Shown here in pieces: positions 32,415 through 41,439 of a DNA stretch of 64,000 bases. Source of the stretch: DATBLE01 sp046732255 (GTDB lineage Bacteria; Actinomycetota; Thermoleophilia; Gaiellales; Gaiellaceae); contig JBKPMR010000051.1 in the NCBI GenBank assembly GCA_046732255.1, positions 1-64,000 on the forward strand. Direction: 5' to 3'. Position 1 is the first letter of the stretch. Every line of letters starts with the position of its first letter. Below the pieces are notes generated by a model that did no database searches, was not told where the DNA came from, and saw only the letters and a program-made list of their open reading frames with translations. The position numbers and the translations under genes are program-made.

Positions 32415-33929
32415 GTGAGAGGGCGCCTCTCCCTCCTTCTCGGCCTGGCCGTCGTCTGCGCTGCGGTGACCGGCGCCGGTTCTGCGTCTCCGCCGGTGTC
32501 GCTCGGCCCGCCAGCGACCGGTACCGGGCTGCCGGTCCAGATCGTCGGCCCCGACCAGACGACCGCCGGCGCGACCGCGCAGGCGAGCGCTCCACCCGAC
32601 GCGGATGTTCCCGGCGCACCCTTCGCCTACCCGGCCGACGGCTCCGTCGTCTCGGCCCAGTCGGCCTCGGTGAGCGCGACCGCGAGCGCGCCCGACGGCA
32701 CCGCGAGCGTCACGACGGCGGTCTCGGGCCTGTCGCTGTTCGGTGGTGAGATCACCGCCGATGCCGTGCAGGCGTCGGTCAGCACCGCCGGCACGATCGG
32801 CGACGTGGGCGACTCGACCGTGTCGAACCTGGTCGTGCTCGGGGCCCCGGTCGGCGTGGCGCCGAACGCGAGGGTCCCGCTTGCGGACTGGGGGTATGCG
32901 CTCGTGCTCTCAGAGTCGACCAAGAAGGGTGCGGTCTCCTCGCCGTCGTGGCAGGGGACGGTCACCGGCCTGGTCGTCCACCTCGATGCCGACCACGGCG
33001 GACTGGCGGCGGGAAGCGAGATCCGGATCGCCTACGCGGATGCCTACGCCCGGCCGCCGGAGGCCTCTACGACTACGTCCGCGACCCGGACGGCGCCGGA
33101 ACCGGACACCACGACGACGGGGACGCACCGGGCGCGGGAGACTCGGCCCCCGACCCTGGTGCCGGGCTCGGCCGGTGCCGATCGCGCAGGCAAGGCGCCC
33201 AAGCGGAAGCGGCCGAAGGCCTCGGGCCCGCTCATCCTGACGCCGCCGACGGTGACGCCCAAGCTGACCGCGGGCGGCTATGTCTTCCCGGTCTACGGCC
33301 CGTCGGCGTACGGCGACACCTTCGGCGCGCCCCGCGGGGACGTCTCAGGAGGATGGCACCACGGCGACGACATCTTCGCCCCGCTCGGAGCCCCGGTGCT
33401 CGCGGTCGCGAGCGGCACCGTCTTCTCGGTCGGCTGGAACGAGGTCGGTGGGTGGCGGCTCTGGCTGCGCGACAGCGCCGGCAACGAGTTCTACTACGCC
33501 CACCTCTCCGCCTACACCAGTCTGGCGGTCAACGGCCGGCACGTCGGCGCGGGCCAGGTGCTCGGCTTCGTCGGGAACACAGGCGACGCGCAGGGCACGC
33601 CGTTTCACCTCCATTTCGAGGTGCACCCCGTGTCGATGCTCTTCCTCGGCTACGACGGCGCGGTCAACCCGACCCAGTACCTGAACGCGTGGAAACGGCT
33701 CGAGGACATCCGAATCCTGCCCGCGGTGCCGTTTGCGCAGCAGTTGGCGACGACGACCAACGCGCCGACGCCCGGAGCGATTCTCCTCCAGTCGAGCGAC
33801 ATCTCCACCGCGAACGGCCTCGATCCCGCGTCGCTCCGCCGCGCGATGCGCGCACCGGTCACGGTGCCGCCCGGCGGCGGATCGCTCGGCGAGCTTCCGA
33901 CGCCGCTCCCGGTCCTCGACCGCGCGTAG
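32415..33929 (+). CDS. secreted M23 (LytM-like) peptidase
   Basis: 504 residues from GTG 32415, with a signal peptide (RLSLLLGLAVVCAAVTGAG). The N-terminal half is a low-complexity Ala/Ser/Thr-rich beta domain, followed by a Thr/Pro/Lys-rich linker. The M23 domain starts near residue 285 ('YVFPVYGPSAYGDTFG'). Zinc ligands: His and Asp in 'WHHGDDIFAPLGAPV' and H-x-H in 'PFHLHFEVHP'. It should cut peptidoglycan cross-bridges outside the cell, or act as a regulator of another hydrolase. The protein continues about 90 residues past the domain with a Pro-rich tail. Confidence 0.9.
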   Translation: MRGRLSLLLGLAVVCAAVTGAGSASPPVSLGPPATGTGLPVQIVGPDQTTAGATAQASAPPDADVPGAPFAYPADGSVVSAQSASVSATASAPDGTASVTTAVSGLSLFGGEITADAVQASVSTAGTIGDVGDSTVSNLVVLGAPVGVAPNARVPLADWGYALVLSESTKKGAVSSPSWQGTVTGLVVHLDADHGGLAAGSEIRIAYADAYARPPEASTTTSATRTAPEPDTTTTGTHRARETRPPTLVPGSAGADRAGKAPKRKRPKASGPLILTPPTVTPKLTAGGYVFPVYGPSAYGDTFGAPRGDVSGGWHHGDDIFAPLGAPVLAVASGTVFSVGWNEVGGWRLWLRDSAGNEFYYAHLSAYTSLAVNGRHVGAGQVLGFVGNTGDAQGTPFHLHFEVHPVSMLFLGYDGAVNPTQYLNAWKRLEDIRILPAVPFAQQLATTTNAPTPGAILLQSSDISTANGLDPASLRRAMRAPVTVPPGGGSLGELPTPLPVLDRA

Positions 33930-33934
33930 CGGGC

Positions 33935-34372
33935 TTAGGCCGCGCCCATTCCGCCGTTCCCGGTCGGCTCGTCGAAGCCGAACTCGTCCTCCCCGCCGAA
34001 CAGCTTGTCCTTCATCCAGCGCCGCGTCTCGGGGCCGGTGACGGGATTGAAAAGCAGGCCGACCACAACGCCGACGAGGAGCAAGAACGCACGCCCCGGG
34101 TGCCGCTTGTGCGGGCGTCCCTGGAGGCGGTTCGCCGCCTGGCGGAGCTCGGCGACCGCGACCCGCAGGTTCTCCTGGATGTCCTGGTCGCCTGCCACCC
34201 GCTGTGCCGCGCCGACGACGCTCCGGGGCGCGAGGACGTCTTCGTAGATATCGCGTGCGGCGAGGAACGCCTGCTTGACGTGCTCGCGCAGCTCCTCGTC
34301 GTGCAAGGCTCGATCCACGTAAGGTTTTGCCGTACCGGCCACCGAGGCCACCTTGTCCGCCGTCTTGGGCAT
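33935..34372 (-). CDS. small membrane-anchored protein of unknown function
   Basis: 145 residues. The N-terminal 75 residues are helical and charged ('DEELREHVKQAFLAARDIYED', 'NLRVAVAELRQAANRLQ'). They are followed by one membrane helix ('GRAFLLLVGVVVGLLFNPV') and 'TGPETRRWMKDKLFGGEDEFGF'. This layout (helical cytoplasmic part, then a single helix, then TGPETR-x-W) resembles small actinobacterial YtxH-like proteins, but I cannot name it. It lies between two plus-strand envelope genes, facing the opposite way. Confidence 0.75.
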   Translation of the reverse strand: MPKTADKVASVAGTAKPYVDRALHDEELREHVKQAFLAARDIYEDVLAPRSVVGAAQRVAGDQDIQENLRVAVAELRQAANRLQGRPHKRHPGRAFLLLVGVVVGLLFNPVTGPETRRWMKDKLFGGEDEFGFDEPTGNGGMGAA

Positions 34373-34402
34373 GTCCCGAATCCTTTCGCTCGACTAGGCC
34401 GA

Positions 34403-34939
34403 GTGTATCCCTCTCGACAACGCGGGAAACGGCGGTTGCTGCTGGTGGCCGCGATCGCGCTTCTTCCGGCCGTCGGCGGCTGCGGTGGGGGCGGCGGGAG
34501 CGGCACGGAGACGAACGCGGCAGCCGGCCAGACGGTCTCCGGATCCGGCTTCTCGTTCCGGGCGCCGGAGGACTGGACCGCCAAGACGAGGGCGACCTCG
34601 GCCGAGGCACGGCAGGATCACTCGACCGTGGTGCTGGTGACGGTCTTGCCGCTCCTCAAGCCGTATCGGCTGGCGCTCTTCCCGCGCGTGGCGAAGGAGC
34701 TCGACCGCGTCGCGGCGACCTATGCCGCGAATGTGAAGGGATCGGTGGAGGCGCGACAGACAGTCGAGGTCGCGGGGCGCAGGGCCCGCAAGTACGAGAT
34801 CAGCCACGGCGATCTGGTCGACCGGATCACGTTCGTCCTGCGTGGGAAGCGGAACTTCCAGCTCACCTGCCGCTGGCGCAGCGCAGACGGACAACCCGCC
34901 GCCTGCGATCAGCTCGCGTCTACCTTCGCCTTCCGCTAG
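34403..34939 (+). CDS. putative lipoprotein
   Basis: 178 residues from GTG 34403. A basic N-terminus and hydrophobic core end in a lipobox ('LLLVAAIALLPAVGGC'), followed by a Gly/Ser linker, so it should be lipid-anchored outside the membrane. The mature domain ('GFSFRAPEDWTAKTRA' ... 'LTCRWRSADG') resembles the PsbP/LpqN-like alpha-beta folds found in many actinobacterial lipoproteins, but without a clear motif. Its 3' end overlaps the stop of lon by 20 bp (convergent). Confidence 0.78.
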   Translation: MYPSRQRGKRRLLLVAAIALLPAVGGCGGGGGSGTETNAAAGQTVSGSGFSFRAPEDWTAKTRATSAEARQDHSTVVLVTVLPLLKPYRLALFPRVAKELDRVAATYAANVKGSVEARQTVEVAGRRARKYEISHGDLVDRITFVLRGKRNFQLTCRWRSADGQPAACDQLASTFAFR

Positions 34940-37334
34940 CCGCCGCTTGTCGCTCGGGCGCCGGGCGGGGTCGTGCCGATGCTCGGCCGACGAGCGCGGC
35001 GTCGAGGACCTCGTCGGCCGTCTCGGCGAGGACGAACTCGATCTCGCTCCGCGTCTCCTTCGGAAGCTCGCTCAGGTCGGCCTCGTTCTCGCGCGGCAGG
35101 ATCACCTTTTTCAGGCCCGCCCGCTGGGCGGCGAGCACCTTCTCGCGGACGCCGCCGATCTGGAGCACCTGGCCGGTGAGCGTGATCTCGCCGGTCATCC
35201 CCACCTCCTCGGAGACCGTGCGGCCGGTGGCGAGCGAGACGAGCGCGGTCGCCATGGTGACGCCGGCCGATGGGCCGTCCTTCGGCACGGCGCCGGCTGG
35301 GACGTGGATGTGGACGTCGTGCTCGCCGAACCAGTCCTCGTCGATCCCGAGCCGCTTCGCGTTGCTGCGCACCCACGAGAGGGCAGCCTGCGCCGACTCC
35401 TGCATCACCTCGCCGAGCTGCCCGGTGATTCGGAGGCCGCTCTTGCCCGGGTAGGCGGTCGCCTCGATGAAGAGGACGTCGCCGCCGACTGCGGTGACGG
35501 CGAGACCGGTGGCGACACCGGGATCCGACGTCCGCTTGCGGACCTCGGCGGCGAACCGGCGCGGCCCGAGCGCGTCGCGTACGGCCGCGTCGTCGATCTC
35601 GACGTGTCCGGTCGCCCCCTCGGCGACCCGCCGCGCCGTCTTCCGCAGCACATCGGCGATCCTCCGCTCGAGGTTGCGCAGACCCGCTTCCCGGGTGTAC
35701 TCGCGGACGATCGTCCGCAGCGCGTCGTCGCCGATCTCCACCTGCTCGGCCGCGAGCCCGTGGGCCTCCAGCTGCTTTGGCACCAGGTACCGGCGGGCGA
35801 TCTGGACCTTCTCGTCCTCCGTGTACCCGGACAGCTGGATCACATCCATACGGTCGAGGAGCGGCCCTGGGATGGTCTCCAGCTGATTGGCCGTGCAGAT
35901 GAAGAGGATCTTCGACAGGTCGAAGGGGAGGTCGAGATAGTGGTCGCGGAAGGTCGAGTTCTGCTCCGGGTCGAGCACCTCGAGCATCGCGCTGGCGGGG
36001 TCGCCGCGCCAGTCGGCGCCCATCTTGTCGATCTCGTCGATCAGGAAGACGGGGTTCATCGACTCGGCGTCGCGAAGTGCGCGGATGATCGTGCCCGGCA
36101 TCGCGCCGATGTAGGTACGCCGATGGCCGCGGATCTCTGCCTCGTCGCGGACGGCGCCCACCGAGATGCGGGTGAACTTGCGACCGAGCGTTCGCGCGAT
36201 CGATTGACCGAGCGACGTCTTGCCGACCCCCGGCGGGCCGACGAAGCAGAGGATCGGCCCGCTGACGTCACCCTTCAGCTTGGAGACGGCCAGGTACTCG
36301 ACGATCCGGTCCTTCACCTTGTCGAGGTCGAAGTGGTCCTCGTCGAGGATGCGCCGCGCCTGCTCGAGATCGAGGTTGTCCTCGGTGGTCGTCGCCCAGG
36401 GCAGGGTGATGATCCAGTCCAGGTACGTCCGGATCACGCCGTACTCCGGCGACGCCGGCGGCAGCTTCTCCAGACGCGACAGCTCGCGCTCCGCCGCCTT
36501 CCGGACGTCGTCCGGCAGCGTCAGCTCGGCGAGCCGGCTCCTGAGCTCGTTCGTCTCCGCCTGCTGCTCGTCGCCCTCGCCGAGCTCATCCTGGATCGCC
36601 TTCAGCTGCTGGCGCAGGAAGTACTCGCGCTGGCCTTTCTCCATCTCCGACTGGACCTGGGACTGGATCTTCGAGCCGAGCTCGATCACCTCGAGCTCGC
36701 GGGTGAGGATCGCCGAGATGGCGCGCAGCCGCTCCTCGACGTTCGCGGTCTCGAGAAGTTGCTGCTTCTCCTCGGTCTTCAGCCGCATCGTCGACGCGAT
36801 CAGGTAGGAGAGGACGGTCGGGTCGTCGATGTTCGCGGCCGCGAGCCGGAGCTCTTCCGGGAGGTACGGAAGCGCGGCGATGATGCTGCCGAACTGGTTC
36901 TGGACGTTGCGCGTCAGCGCCTCCAGCTCCTTCGACTCCTCGACCACCTCCGGCACCTCGGAGAACTCGCCGACCAGGTACGGCTCGTCCTGGATCGTCC
37001 GGTCGAGGTGGATGCGGCGGACGCCCTGGACGAGGATCCGCAGGCTGCCGTCGGGGATGCGGACGAGCTTGTGGACGACCGCTGCCGTGCCGATCTCGTG
37101 CAGGTCCTCCCAGCCCGGCGTCTCCGCGTCCTCGTTCTTGACGCTGACCAGCGCGAGCATCCGATCGCCGCTCGCGACGTCGTCGACGAGCTTGATCGAC
37201 CGCTCCTGCCCGATTGCGAGCGGCGACATCGACTGCGGGAAGACGACCGTCTCCTTCAGCGGCAGAACCGGAAGGATCGGCGGGACCTCGACCTCCTCGC
37301 CGTCGAGCACGACCTCTTGCTCGAGCTCGCTCAC
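34920..37334 (-). CDS. lon: ATP-dependent protease La (LonA)
   Basis: 804 residues from GTG 37334, chosen because GGAG stands 9 bp upstream; GTG 37367 is an alternative with no spaced ribosome site. The N-domain starts 'PPILPVLPLKETVVFP'. AAA+ module: Walker A 'FVGPPGVGKTSLGQSIA', Walker B 'FLIDEIDKMGADWRGDPASA', 'LDPEQNSTFRDHYLDLPFDL'. Protease: 'KDGPSAGVTMATAL' with the catalytic Ser and 'GGVREKVLAAQRAGLKKVIL' with the Lys. It degrades damaged and regulatory proteins in the cytoplasm. Its 5' end is near the hsp20 gene, on the same strand, forming a proteostasis pair. Confidence 0.96.
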   Translation of the reverse strand: MSELEQEVVLDGEEVEVPPILPVLPLKETVVFPQSMSPLAIGQERSIKLVDDVASGDRMLALVSVKNEDAETPGWEDLHEIGTAAVVHKLVRIPDGSLRILVQGVRRIHLDRTIQDEPYLVGEFSEVPEVVEESKELEALTRNVQNQFGSIIAALPYLPEELRLAAANIDDPTVLSYLIASTMRLKTEEKQQLLETANVEERLRAISAILTRELEVIELGSKIQSQVQSEMEKGQREYFLRQQLKAIQDELGEGDEQQAETNELRSRLAELTLPDDVRKAAERELSRLEKLPPASPEYGVIRTYLDWIITLPWATTTEDNLDLEQARRILDEDHFDLDKVKDRIVEYLAVSKLKGDVSGPILCFVGPPGVGKTSLGQSIARTLGRKFTRISVGAVRDEAEIRGHRRTYIGAMPGTIIRALRDAESMNPVFLIDEIDKMGADWRGDPASAMLEVLDPEQNSTFRDHYLDLPFDLSKILFICTANQLETIPGPLLDRMDVIQLSGYTEDEKVQIARRYLVPKQLEAHGLAAEQVEIGDDALRTIVREYTREAGLRNLERRIADVLRKTARRVAEGATGHVEIDDAAVRDALGPRRFAAEVRKRTSDPGVATGLAVTAVGGDVLFIEATAYPGKSGLRITGQLGEVMQESAQAALSWVRSNAKRLGIDEDWFGEHDVHIHVPAGAVPKDGPSAGVTMATALVSLATGRTVSEEVGMTGEITLTGQVLQIGGVREKVLAAQRAGLKKVILPRENEADLSELPKETRSEIEFVLAETADEVLDAALVGRASARPRPAPERQAAASGRRR

Positions 37335-37401
37335 GCCGCCCCGCTCCAGCGCCGGCAAAGCCGGCACCTCCGCTCATTGGTGACCTCCGTCAAGCCTACG
37401 G

Positions 37402-37842
37402 TCATCGATCCTCGCGCTCGCCGAGGACGATCATGACCCGCCCGGCGCGCGGCCTCTGGGCGAGCGGCATCACGATCCGCAGCTGGCCGCGCTCGTAGTG
37501 GGCCTTCGCCTGCTCGGGGTCGACGTCTTCGGCCAGAGAGATGCGGCGACAGAAGGCGCCGTACTCGATCTCCATCTGCCGGTACGAGACACGTCCCTCG
37601 TGCCGCGGCCGCCGGCGGACGCCGGCGATGCTCACCGTGCGGTCCGAGACCGTGATCTCGACGTCGTTCGGGTCGATGCCGGAGAGGTCGACGAGCACGG
37701 TCACGGCCGGCGGGTCGTCGGTGCGGAAGCAGTCGACTGCAGGGCGGTACCGGCCCCGCCGGGCGGCGAAGCCGGGAAGCTGCCACAACTCGGAGAACAG
37801 CTCCTCGAGCTGTTCAGGAAGCACGTCGCGTCTCTCGGACAT
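37402..37842 (-). CDS. small heat-shock protein Hsp20 (alpha-crystallin domain)
   Basis: 146 residues. The alpha-crystallin core has 'RPAVDCFRTDDPPAVTVLVDLSG', 'DVEITVSDRTVSIAG' and 'FCRRISLAEDVDPEQAKAHY', with the usual 'GQLRIVMPLA' final strand. It holds unfolded proteins in a refoldable state. Downstream on the same strand, after 34 bp or more, lies lon. Upstream is a short divergent promoter region with a 9-bp direct repeat, a candidate control site for stress induction. Confidence 0.93.
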   Translation of the reverse strand: MSERRDVLPEQLEELFSELWQLPGFAARRGRYRPAVDCFRTDDPPAVTVLVDLSGIDPNDVEITVSDRTVSIAGVRRRPRHEGRVSYRQMEIEYGAFCRRISLAEDVDPEQAKAHYERGQLRIVMPLAQRPRAGRVMIVLGEREDR

Positions 37843-37891
37843 CTGGCTCTCTAGGGTACCCTCGTCGGTAGGGACTAAGCGGGCTAGTAGC

Positions 37892-37915
37892 CACTAACTT
37901 AGCAGACACTAACTT
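37892..37915. promoter_or_regulatory. direct-repeat operator candidate between hsp20 and the MMPL gene
   Basis: CACTAACTT occurs at 37892-37900 and again at 37907-37915, a 15-bp period, in an AT-rich patch of the otherwise GC-rich divergent region 37843-37913. It does not match the HspR inverted repeat (CTTGAGT-N7-ACTCAAG) or CIRCE. It may be a regulator site for hsp20, for the MMPL gene or for both. It touches the TTG at 37914, which argues that MMPL translation may begin downstream. Confidence 0.4.
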
Positions 37916-40100
37916 GATCGCGAAGTGGACGACGGTGGCGATGCGGCTCCGCTGGCCCATCGTGGTCGCGTGGCTGGCGGTGATCGTGGTCGGCTTCTGG
38001 GCCTCGAGTCGCCTCTCCTCGCTCCAGTCCAACGTCTTCAGCGTCCCCGGGACGGATTCCGAGCACGTCCGGTCGGTGCTCCAGCGCCAGTTCGGCGACC
38101 GCAGCGACGGCGCCTTCACGGTCGTCCTCCGCGTACCTGACGCGGGCGATCCGGCGACGCGGGCGCGGCTGCAGCGGGTCGTCGACCGCGCCGCGCACGC
38201 GATTCCCTCGGGCCGGGGCACGGCGCTGGAGGCGGCAGGAGCGCATGTGCTCTACGGGAATGTGATCTCGACTCTCAACCTCGCCAAGGCGAAGGAACAC
38301 TCGGACGACCTCCTCGCTGCGGTCGGACACCCAGCGGGCGCGGAGGCCTACGTGACCGGGGCGCCGGCGATCCAGCACGACCTCGATCCGATCTTCAGCC
38401 GTGACCTCCGGCGCGGGGAGTCGATTGCCCTGCCGGTCGCGATCGTCGTCCTGCTGCTCGTCTTCGGTCTGTCCTGGGCGGTGACGATCCCGCTGCTGTT
38501 CGCGGCCAGCACCGTGTTCGGGACGCTGTCGCTCGTCTACGTGATCGCGAACTTCATGACCACGCCGACGTACGTGACCAACCTGGTCTTCCTGATCGGC
38601 CTCGGGATCGCGATCGACTACTCGCTGCTGATCGTCTACCGGTTCCGGGAAGAGCTGGCCCGCGACGGCGAGGTTCAGCCGGCGATCGTACGGACGATGC
38701 GGACCGCCGGGCGGGCGGTGATCTTCTCCGGCGCGACGGTCGCGATCGGGCTCGCGCTCCTGATCTTCATGCCGCTCCCGTTCGTCCGTGCGATCGGGAT
38801 CGGCGGCTTCCTGCTTCCCGTCGTCTCGATTCTTGCTGCGGCGACCCTCCAGCCGGCGCTGCTCGCGATCTACGGCCGCCGCGGCACGCGCCGCGTCCAC
38901 GTCGCCGCCTTCGTTCGCGGCCGCCTGGGCCTGCCCTTGCGGGCCGCCGACGAGAGGCCGGACGACGTCGAGCACCGCTTCTGGGCCCGGACGGCGCGGT
39001 CGATCATGCGCCGCAAGTGGCGCTACGCCCTCGGCGCCGCTGCGCTGCTCGCCGCCGCCGCGGTGCCGGTCGCCTGGCTCCAGCTCACACCGGGGGCGAC
39101 GGCCGGAATCCCGCAGTACCCACAGTCGGTGAAGGGGCTGAACGTGCTCGAGGGTGCGCTCGGCCCCGGCGCGGTTGCGCCGGCCGAGGTGCTCGTCGAC
39201 GCGGGCACCCCCGGCCGCGTCCGCGATCCGTCCGTGCAGGCGGCGCTCGACCGGCTGGTCACCGAGGTGCGGAGCGATCCGGAGACGGCGGCGGTCTACT
39301 ACCTTCCGGGCGGCCGCTTCCTCGACCGGACCGGTCGGTACGCGCAGGTGATCGTCGCGACGAGGCACGAGTACGGCTCGGAGGAGGCCCAGTCGTTCGT
39401 CCACCGGCTGCGCGGCTCGCTGATCCCGCAGGCGGCGTTTCCCGCGGGCGCCGACGTCCGCGCCGGCGGCTCCCCGCCGCAGGGCGTCGACTTCCTGCAC
39501 GTCGCCTACGGCGTCTTTCCGTGGCTCGTCCTCGCCGTCCTCGTGCTCACGTACCTGCTCCTGATGCGGGCCTTCCGGTCGCTCGTCCTGCCGCTGAAGG
39601 CGGTGATCCTGAACCTGCTGTCCGTGGCGGCCGCCTACGGGGCGCTGGTGGTCGTTTTCCGGTTCGGGGTCGGGAAGGACGTGCTCGGCCTGTATCAGTT
39701 CCCGCAGATCGAGGGCTGGATCCCGATCTTCCTGTTCGCAATGCTCTTCGGCCTCTCGATGGACTACGAGGTCTTCCTCGTCAGCCGGATGCGTGAGGAG
39801 TGGGACGCGACCCACGACAACGAGCGGGCGGTCGAGCTCGGGCTGGAACGGACCGGAAGGATCATCACCGCCGCAGCCGCGATCATGGTCGCGGCGTTTT
39901 GCGGCTTCCTGGCCGGGAGCATCGTCGGTCTGCAGGAGTTCGGCGCCGGGCTCGCGGTGGCGATCCTGCTCGACGCCACCGTCGTGCGCGCCGTGCTGGT
40001 GCCGGCGCTGATGGCGATCATGGGCCGGTACAACTGGTGGCTCCCTGCGGGGATCGCGCGCGTCGTTCGGGTGCAGCCCTCTCCCCTGCGCGCCCGCTGA
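37914..40100 (+). CDS. MMPL/RND-family transporter
   Basis: 728 residues from TTG 37914; GTG 37932 or ATG 37938 are plausible starts. Twelve membrane helices fall in two halves, each after a large external loop: first helix 'RWPIVVAWLAVIVVGFWA', then 'FLIGLGIAIDYSLLIVYRFRE' and 'FAMLFGLSMDYEVFLVSRMRE', the MMPL proton-relay segments with Asp-Tyr. The 'MRTAGRAVIFSGATVAIGL' and 'ERTGRIITAAAAIMVAAFCG' stretches are also typical. In actinobacteria such proteins export lipids or hydrophobic compounds. No lipid-synthesis partner is adjacent, so the cargo is open. Confidence 0.92.
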   Translation: MIAKWTTVAMRLRWPIVVAWLAVIVVGFWASSRLSSLQSNVFSVPGTDSEHVRSVLQRQFGDRSDGAFTVVLRVPDAGDPATRARLQRVVDRAAHAIPSGRGTALEAAGAHVLYGNVISTLNLAKAKEHSDDLLAAVGHPAGAEAYVTGAPAIQHDLDPIFSRDLRRGESIALPVAIVVLLLVFGLSWAVTIPLLFAASTVFGTLSLVYVIANFMTTPTYVTNLVFLIGLGIAIDYSLLIVYRFREELARDGEVQPAIVRTMRTAGRAVIFSGATVAIGLALLIFMPLPFVRAIGIGGFLLPVVSILAAATLQPALLAIYGRRGTRRVHVAAFVRGRLGLPLRAADERPDDVEHRFWARTARSIMRRKWRYALGAAALLAAAAVPVAWLQLTPGATAGIPQYPQSVKGLNVLEGALGPGAVAPAEVLVDAGTPGRVRDPSVQAALDRLVTEVRSDPETAAVYYLPGGRFLDRTGRYAQVIVATRHEYGSEEAQSFVHRLRGSLIPQAAFPAGADVRAGGSPPQGVDFLHVAYGVFPWLVLAVLVLTYLLLMRAFRSLVLPLKAVILNLLSVAAAYGALVVVFRFGVGKDVLGLYQFPQIEGWIPIFLFAMLFGLSMDYEVFLVSRMREEWDATHDNERAVELGLERTGRIITAAAAIMVAAFCGFLAGSIVGLQEFGAGLAVAILLDATVVRAVLVPALMAIMGRYNWWLPAGIARVVRVQPSPLRAR

Positions 40101-40123
40101 GAGACCGTGGTAGAAGATGAGCC

Positions 40124-40717
40124 GTGGCCGACCGGGCCAGCTTGATCCTGCCTGACGGAAGCGAGCGTGAGCTTGCATCCGAGTTCGCGGTCGGCCGGGC
40201 CGAGGACAACGACCTTGCGATCGAGAAGCCGACCGTGAGCCGCCACCACATCGTGGTCACGCAGGAAGGCGACCGCTGGTTCGTCGAGGACCGCGGCAGC
40301 TTCAACGGCACCTTCGTGAACGGCAGCCGGATCCAGGCCGGCTCGAAGGTGCCGCTCCGACACGGCGACCGGATCGGCCTCGGCGCCGAGAGCGTCGTGT
40401 TCTCCGCCCCTGGGTCGCTCATCGACCCCGAGGTGACGACGGCGCTCCAGACCGGCCCCCCGGCGCTGACCCGGCCGCTCTCGCCGTTCCAGCGGCAGGT
40501 GGTCGAAGCGCTGTGCGCCGGCTGGCTCGCGGGCGGTTCGCTCGACGACCTGCCGACGAACGAGGAGATCGCCGCCCGCCTGGGGACGCCGGGCGCGACC
40601 GAGACGGTGAAGGCGGCGTTGCGTCGCGCGTACGCGAAGGCGGGCCTCACCGAGGGCTCGCCATATGCGAAGCGCAGGGCGCTCTGCAAGATCGCGCGCC
40701 AGCGCGGCTGGGTATAG
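40124..40717 (+). CDS. FHA-domain protein with C-terminal helix-turn-helix-like region
   Basis: 197 residues from GTG 40124. FHA domain (about 18-95): 'FAVGRAEDNDLAIEKPTVSRHHIVV' with Gly-Arg and Ser-Arg-His, and 'GSFNGTFVNG' with the Asn that contacts the phosphopeptide. It therefore reads phosphothreonine, usually written by Ser/Thr kinases (none here). The C-terminal part has 'LPTNEEIAARLGTPGATETVKAALRRAY', similar to winged or LuxR-like helices that measure a repeating 'RRaY/KL' motif. The link is kinase signalling to DNA or to partner proteins. It follows the MMPL gene by 23 bp on the same strand. Confidence 0.86.
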   Translation: MADRASLILPDGSERELASEFAVGRAEDNDLAIEKPTVSRHHIVVTQEGDRWFVEDRGSFNGTFVNGSRIQAGSKVPLRHGDRIGLGAESVVFSAPGSLIDPEVTTALQTGPPALTRPLSPFQRQVVEALCAGWLAGGSLDDLPTNEEIAARLGTPGATETVKAALRRAYAKAGLTEGSPYAKRRALCKIARQRGWV

Positions 40718-40831
40718 CGCGGGACAACCCATGGTTCTCCCGCGAGCCCTCTCCTTCGCTCGCTCGCTGCGCTCGCGTCGCCTTCTGCCGGCAGGGGTTG
40801 GTGTGCCGCGCCCGCCCATGTCGGTCGCGGC
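40718..40831. repeat. hairpin-headed intergenic repeat, copy 2
   Basis: The region starts 1 bp after the FHA gene with a hairpin, CGCGGGA (40718-40724) and TCCCGCG (40738-40744), whose loop also pairs (AACC/GGTT around CAT). It ends with GCCGCGCCCGCCC then ATGTCGGTCGCGGC (40805-40831), the same block as 7527-7552 with one extra C. The middle differs in sequence but is likewise rich in CTCGC. The gap 40718-40866 holds no gene. Confidence 0.6.
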
Positions 40832-40866
40832 GACGAAAGAAACAGGTCGGCACGTAGACTCGAGCT

Positions 40867-41406
40867 GTGTCCGAGGCGCGGCTCGAAGACGGGGGCTCAG
40901 GGCTTGCACCGGCCGAGGACGGCTGGTTCGTCGTCAACGTACGCGAAGCCGAATGGTGGACGTCGAAGACCTTCGGCTCGGCGTGCCGCTTCGAGAGCAA
41001 CGACGCCTTCTTCCAGCAGTTCGGCGTGAACCTCAGAGTCTTGGAGCCCGGCAAGCCGAACTGCCTCTACCACTCCGAGAACCAACAGGAGGCGTTCCTC
41101 GTCCTGTCCGGTAAGTGCCGCGTGCTGGTCGAGGGGCAAGAGCGACTCCTCCACACGTGGGACTTCTTCCACTGCCCCGCCGGAACACAGCACGTGTTCG
41201 TGGGCGCCGGCGATGGGCCGTGCGTGATCCTGATGGCCGGTGCGCGCACCCCGGACGAGCGGCTGCTTTACCCGGTATCCGAGCTTGCGGCCGGATACGG
41301 CGCGAGCGCCGAGGAGGAGACGCCTGATCCGACACAGGCGTACGCGACGTTCGAACGCCCGGAGCGCAAACGGCCCGAGTACTGGGACCGCCTCCCCTGG
41401 GCCTGA
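40867..41406 (+). CDS. cupin-domain protein
   Basis: 179 residues from GTG 40867. A single cupin barrel is seen: 'LEPGKPNCLYHSENQQEAFLVLSG' (motif 1, G(x)5HxH-like with His and Glu) and 'WDFFHCPAGTQHVFVG' (motif 2, P-x-G-x-x-H). Metal ligands appear largely present. The C-terminal 45 residues ('ELAAGYGASAEEETPDPTQAY' region, cut here at family level) are typical of a group of actinobacterial cupins with a Tyr-Pro-rich tail. The substrate is unknown; it could be a sugar-binding or oxygenase-type protein. Confidence 0.85.
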   Translation: MSEARLEDGGSGLAPAEDGWFVVNVREAEWWTSKTFGSACRFESNDAFFQQFGVNLRVLEPGKPNCLYHSENQQEAFLVLSGKCRVLVEGQERLLHTWDFFHCPAGTQHVFVGAGDGPCVILMAGARTPDERLLYPVSELAAGYGASAEEETPDPTQAYATFERPERKRPEYWDRLPWA

Positions 41407-41439
41407 GTCCTAGTTCCGTCGCCGCGACCGACCTGGCGG

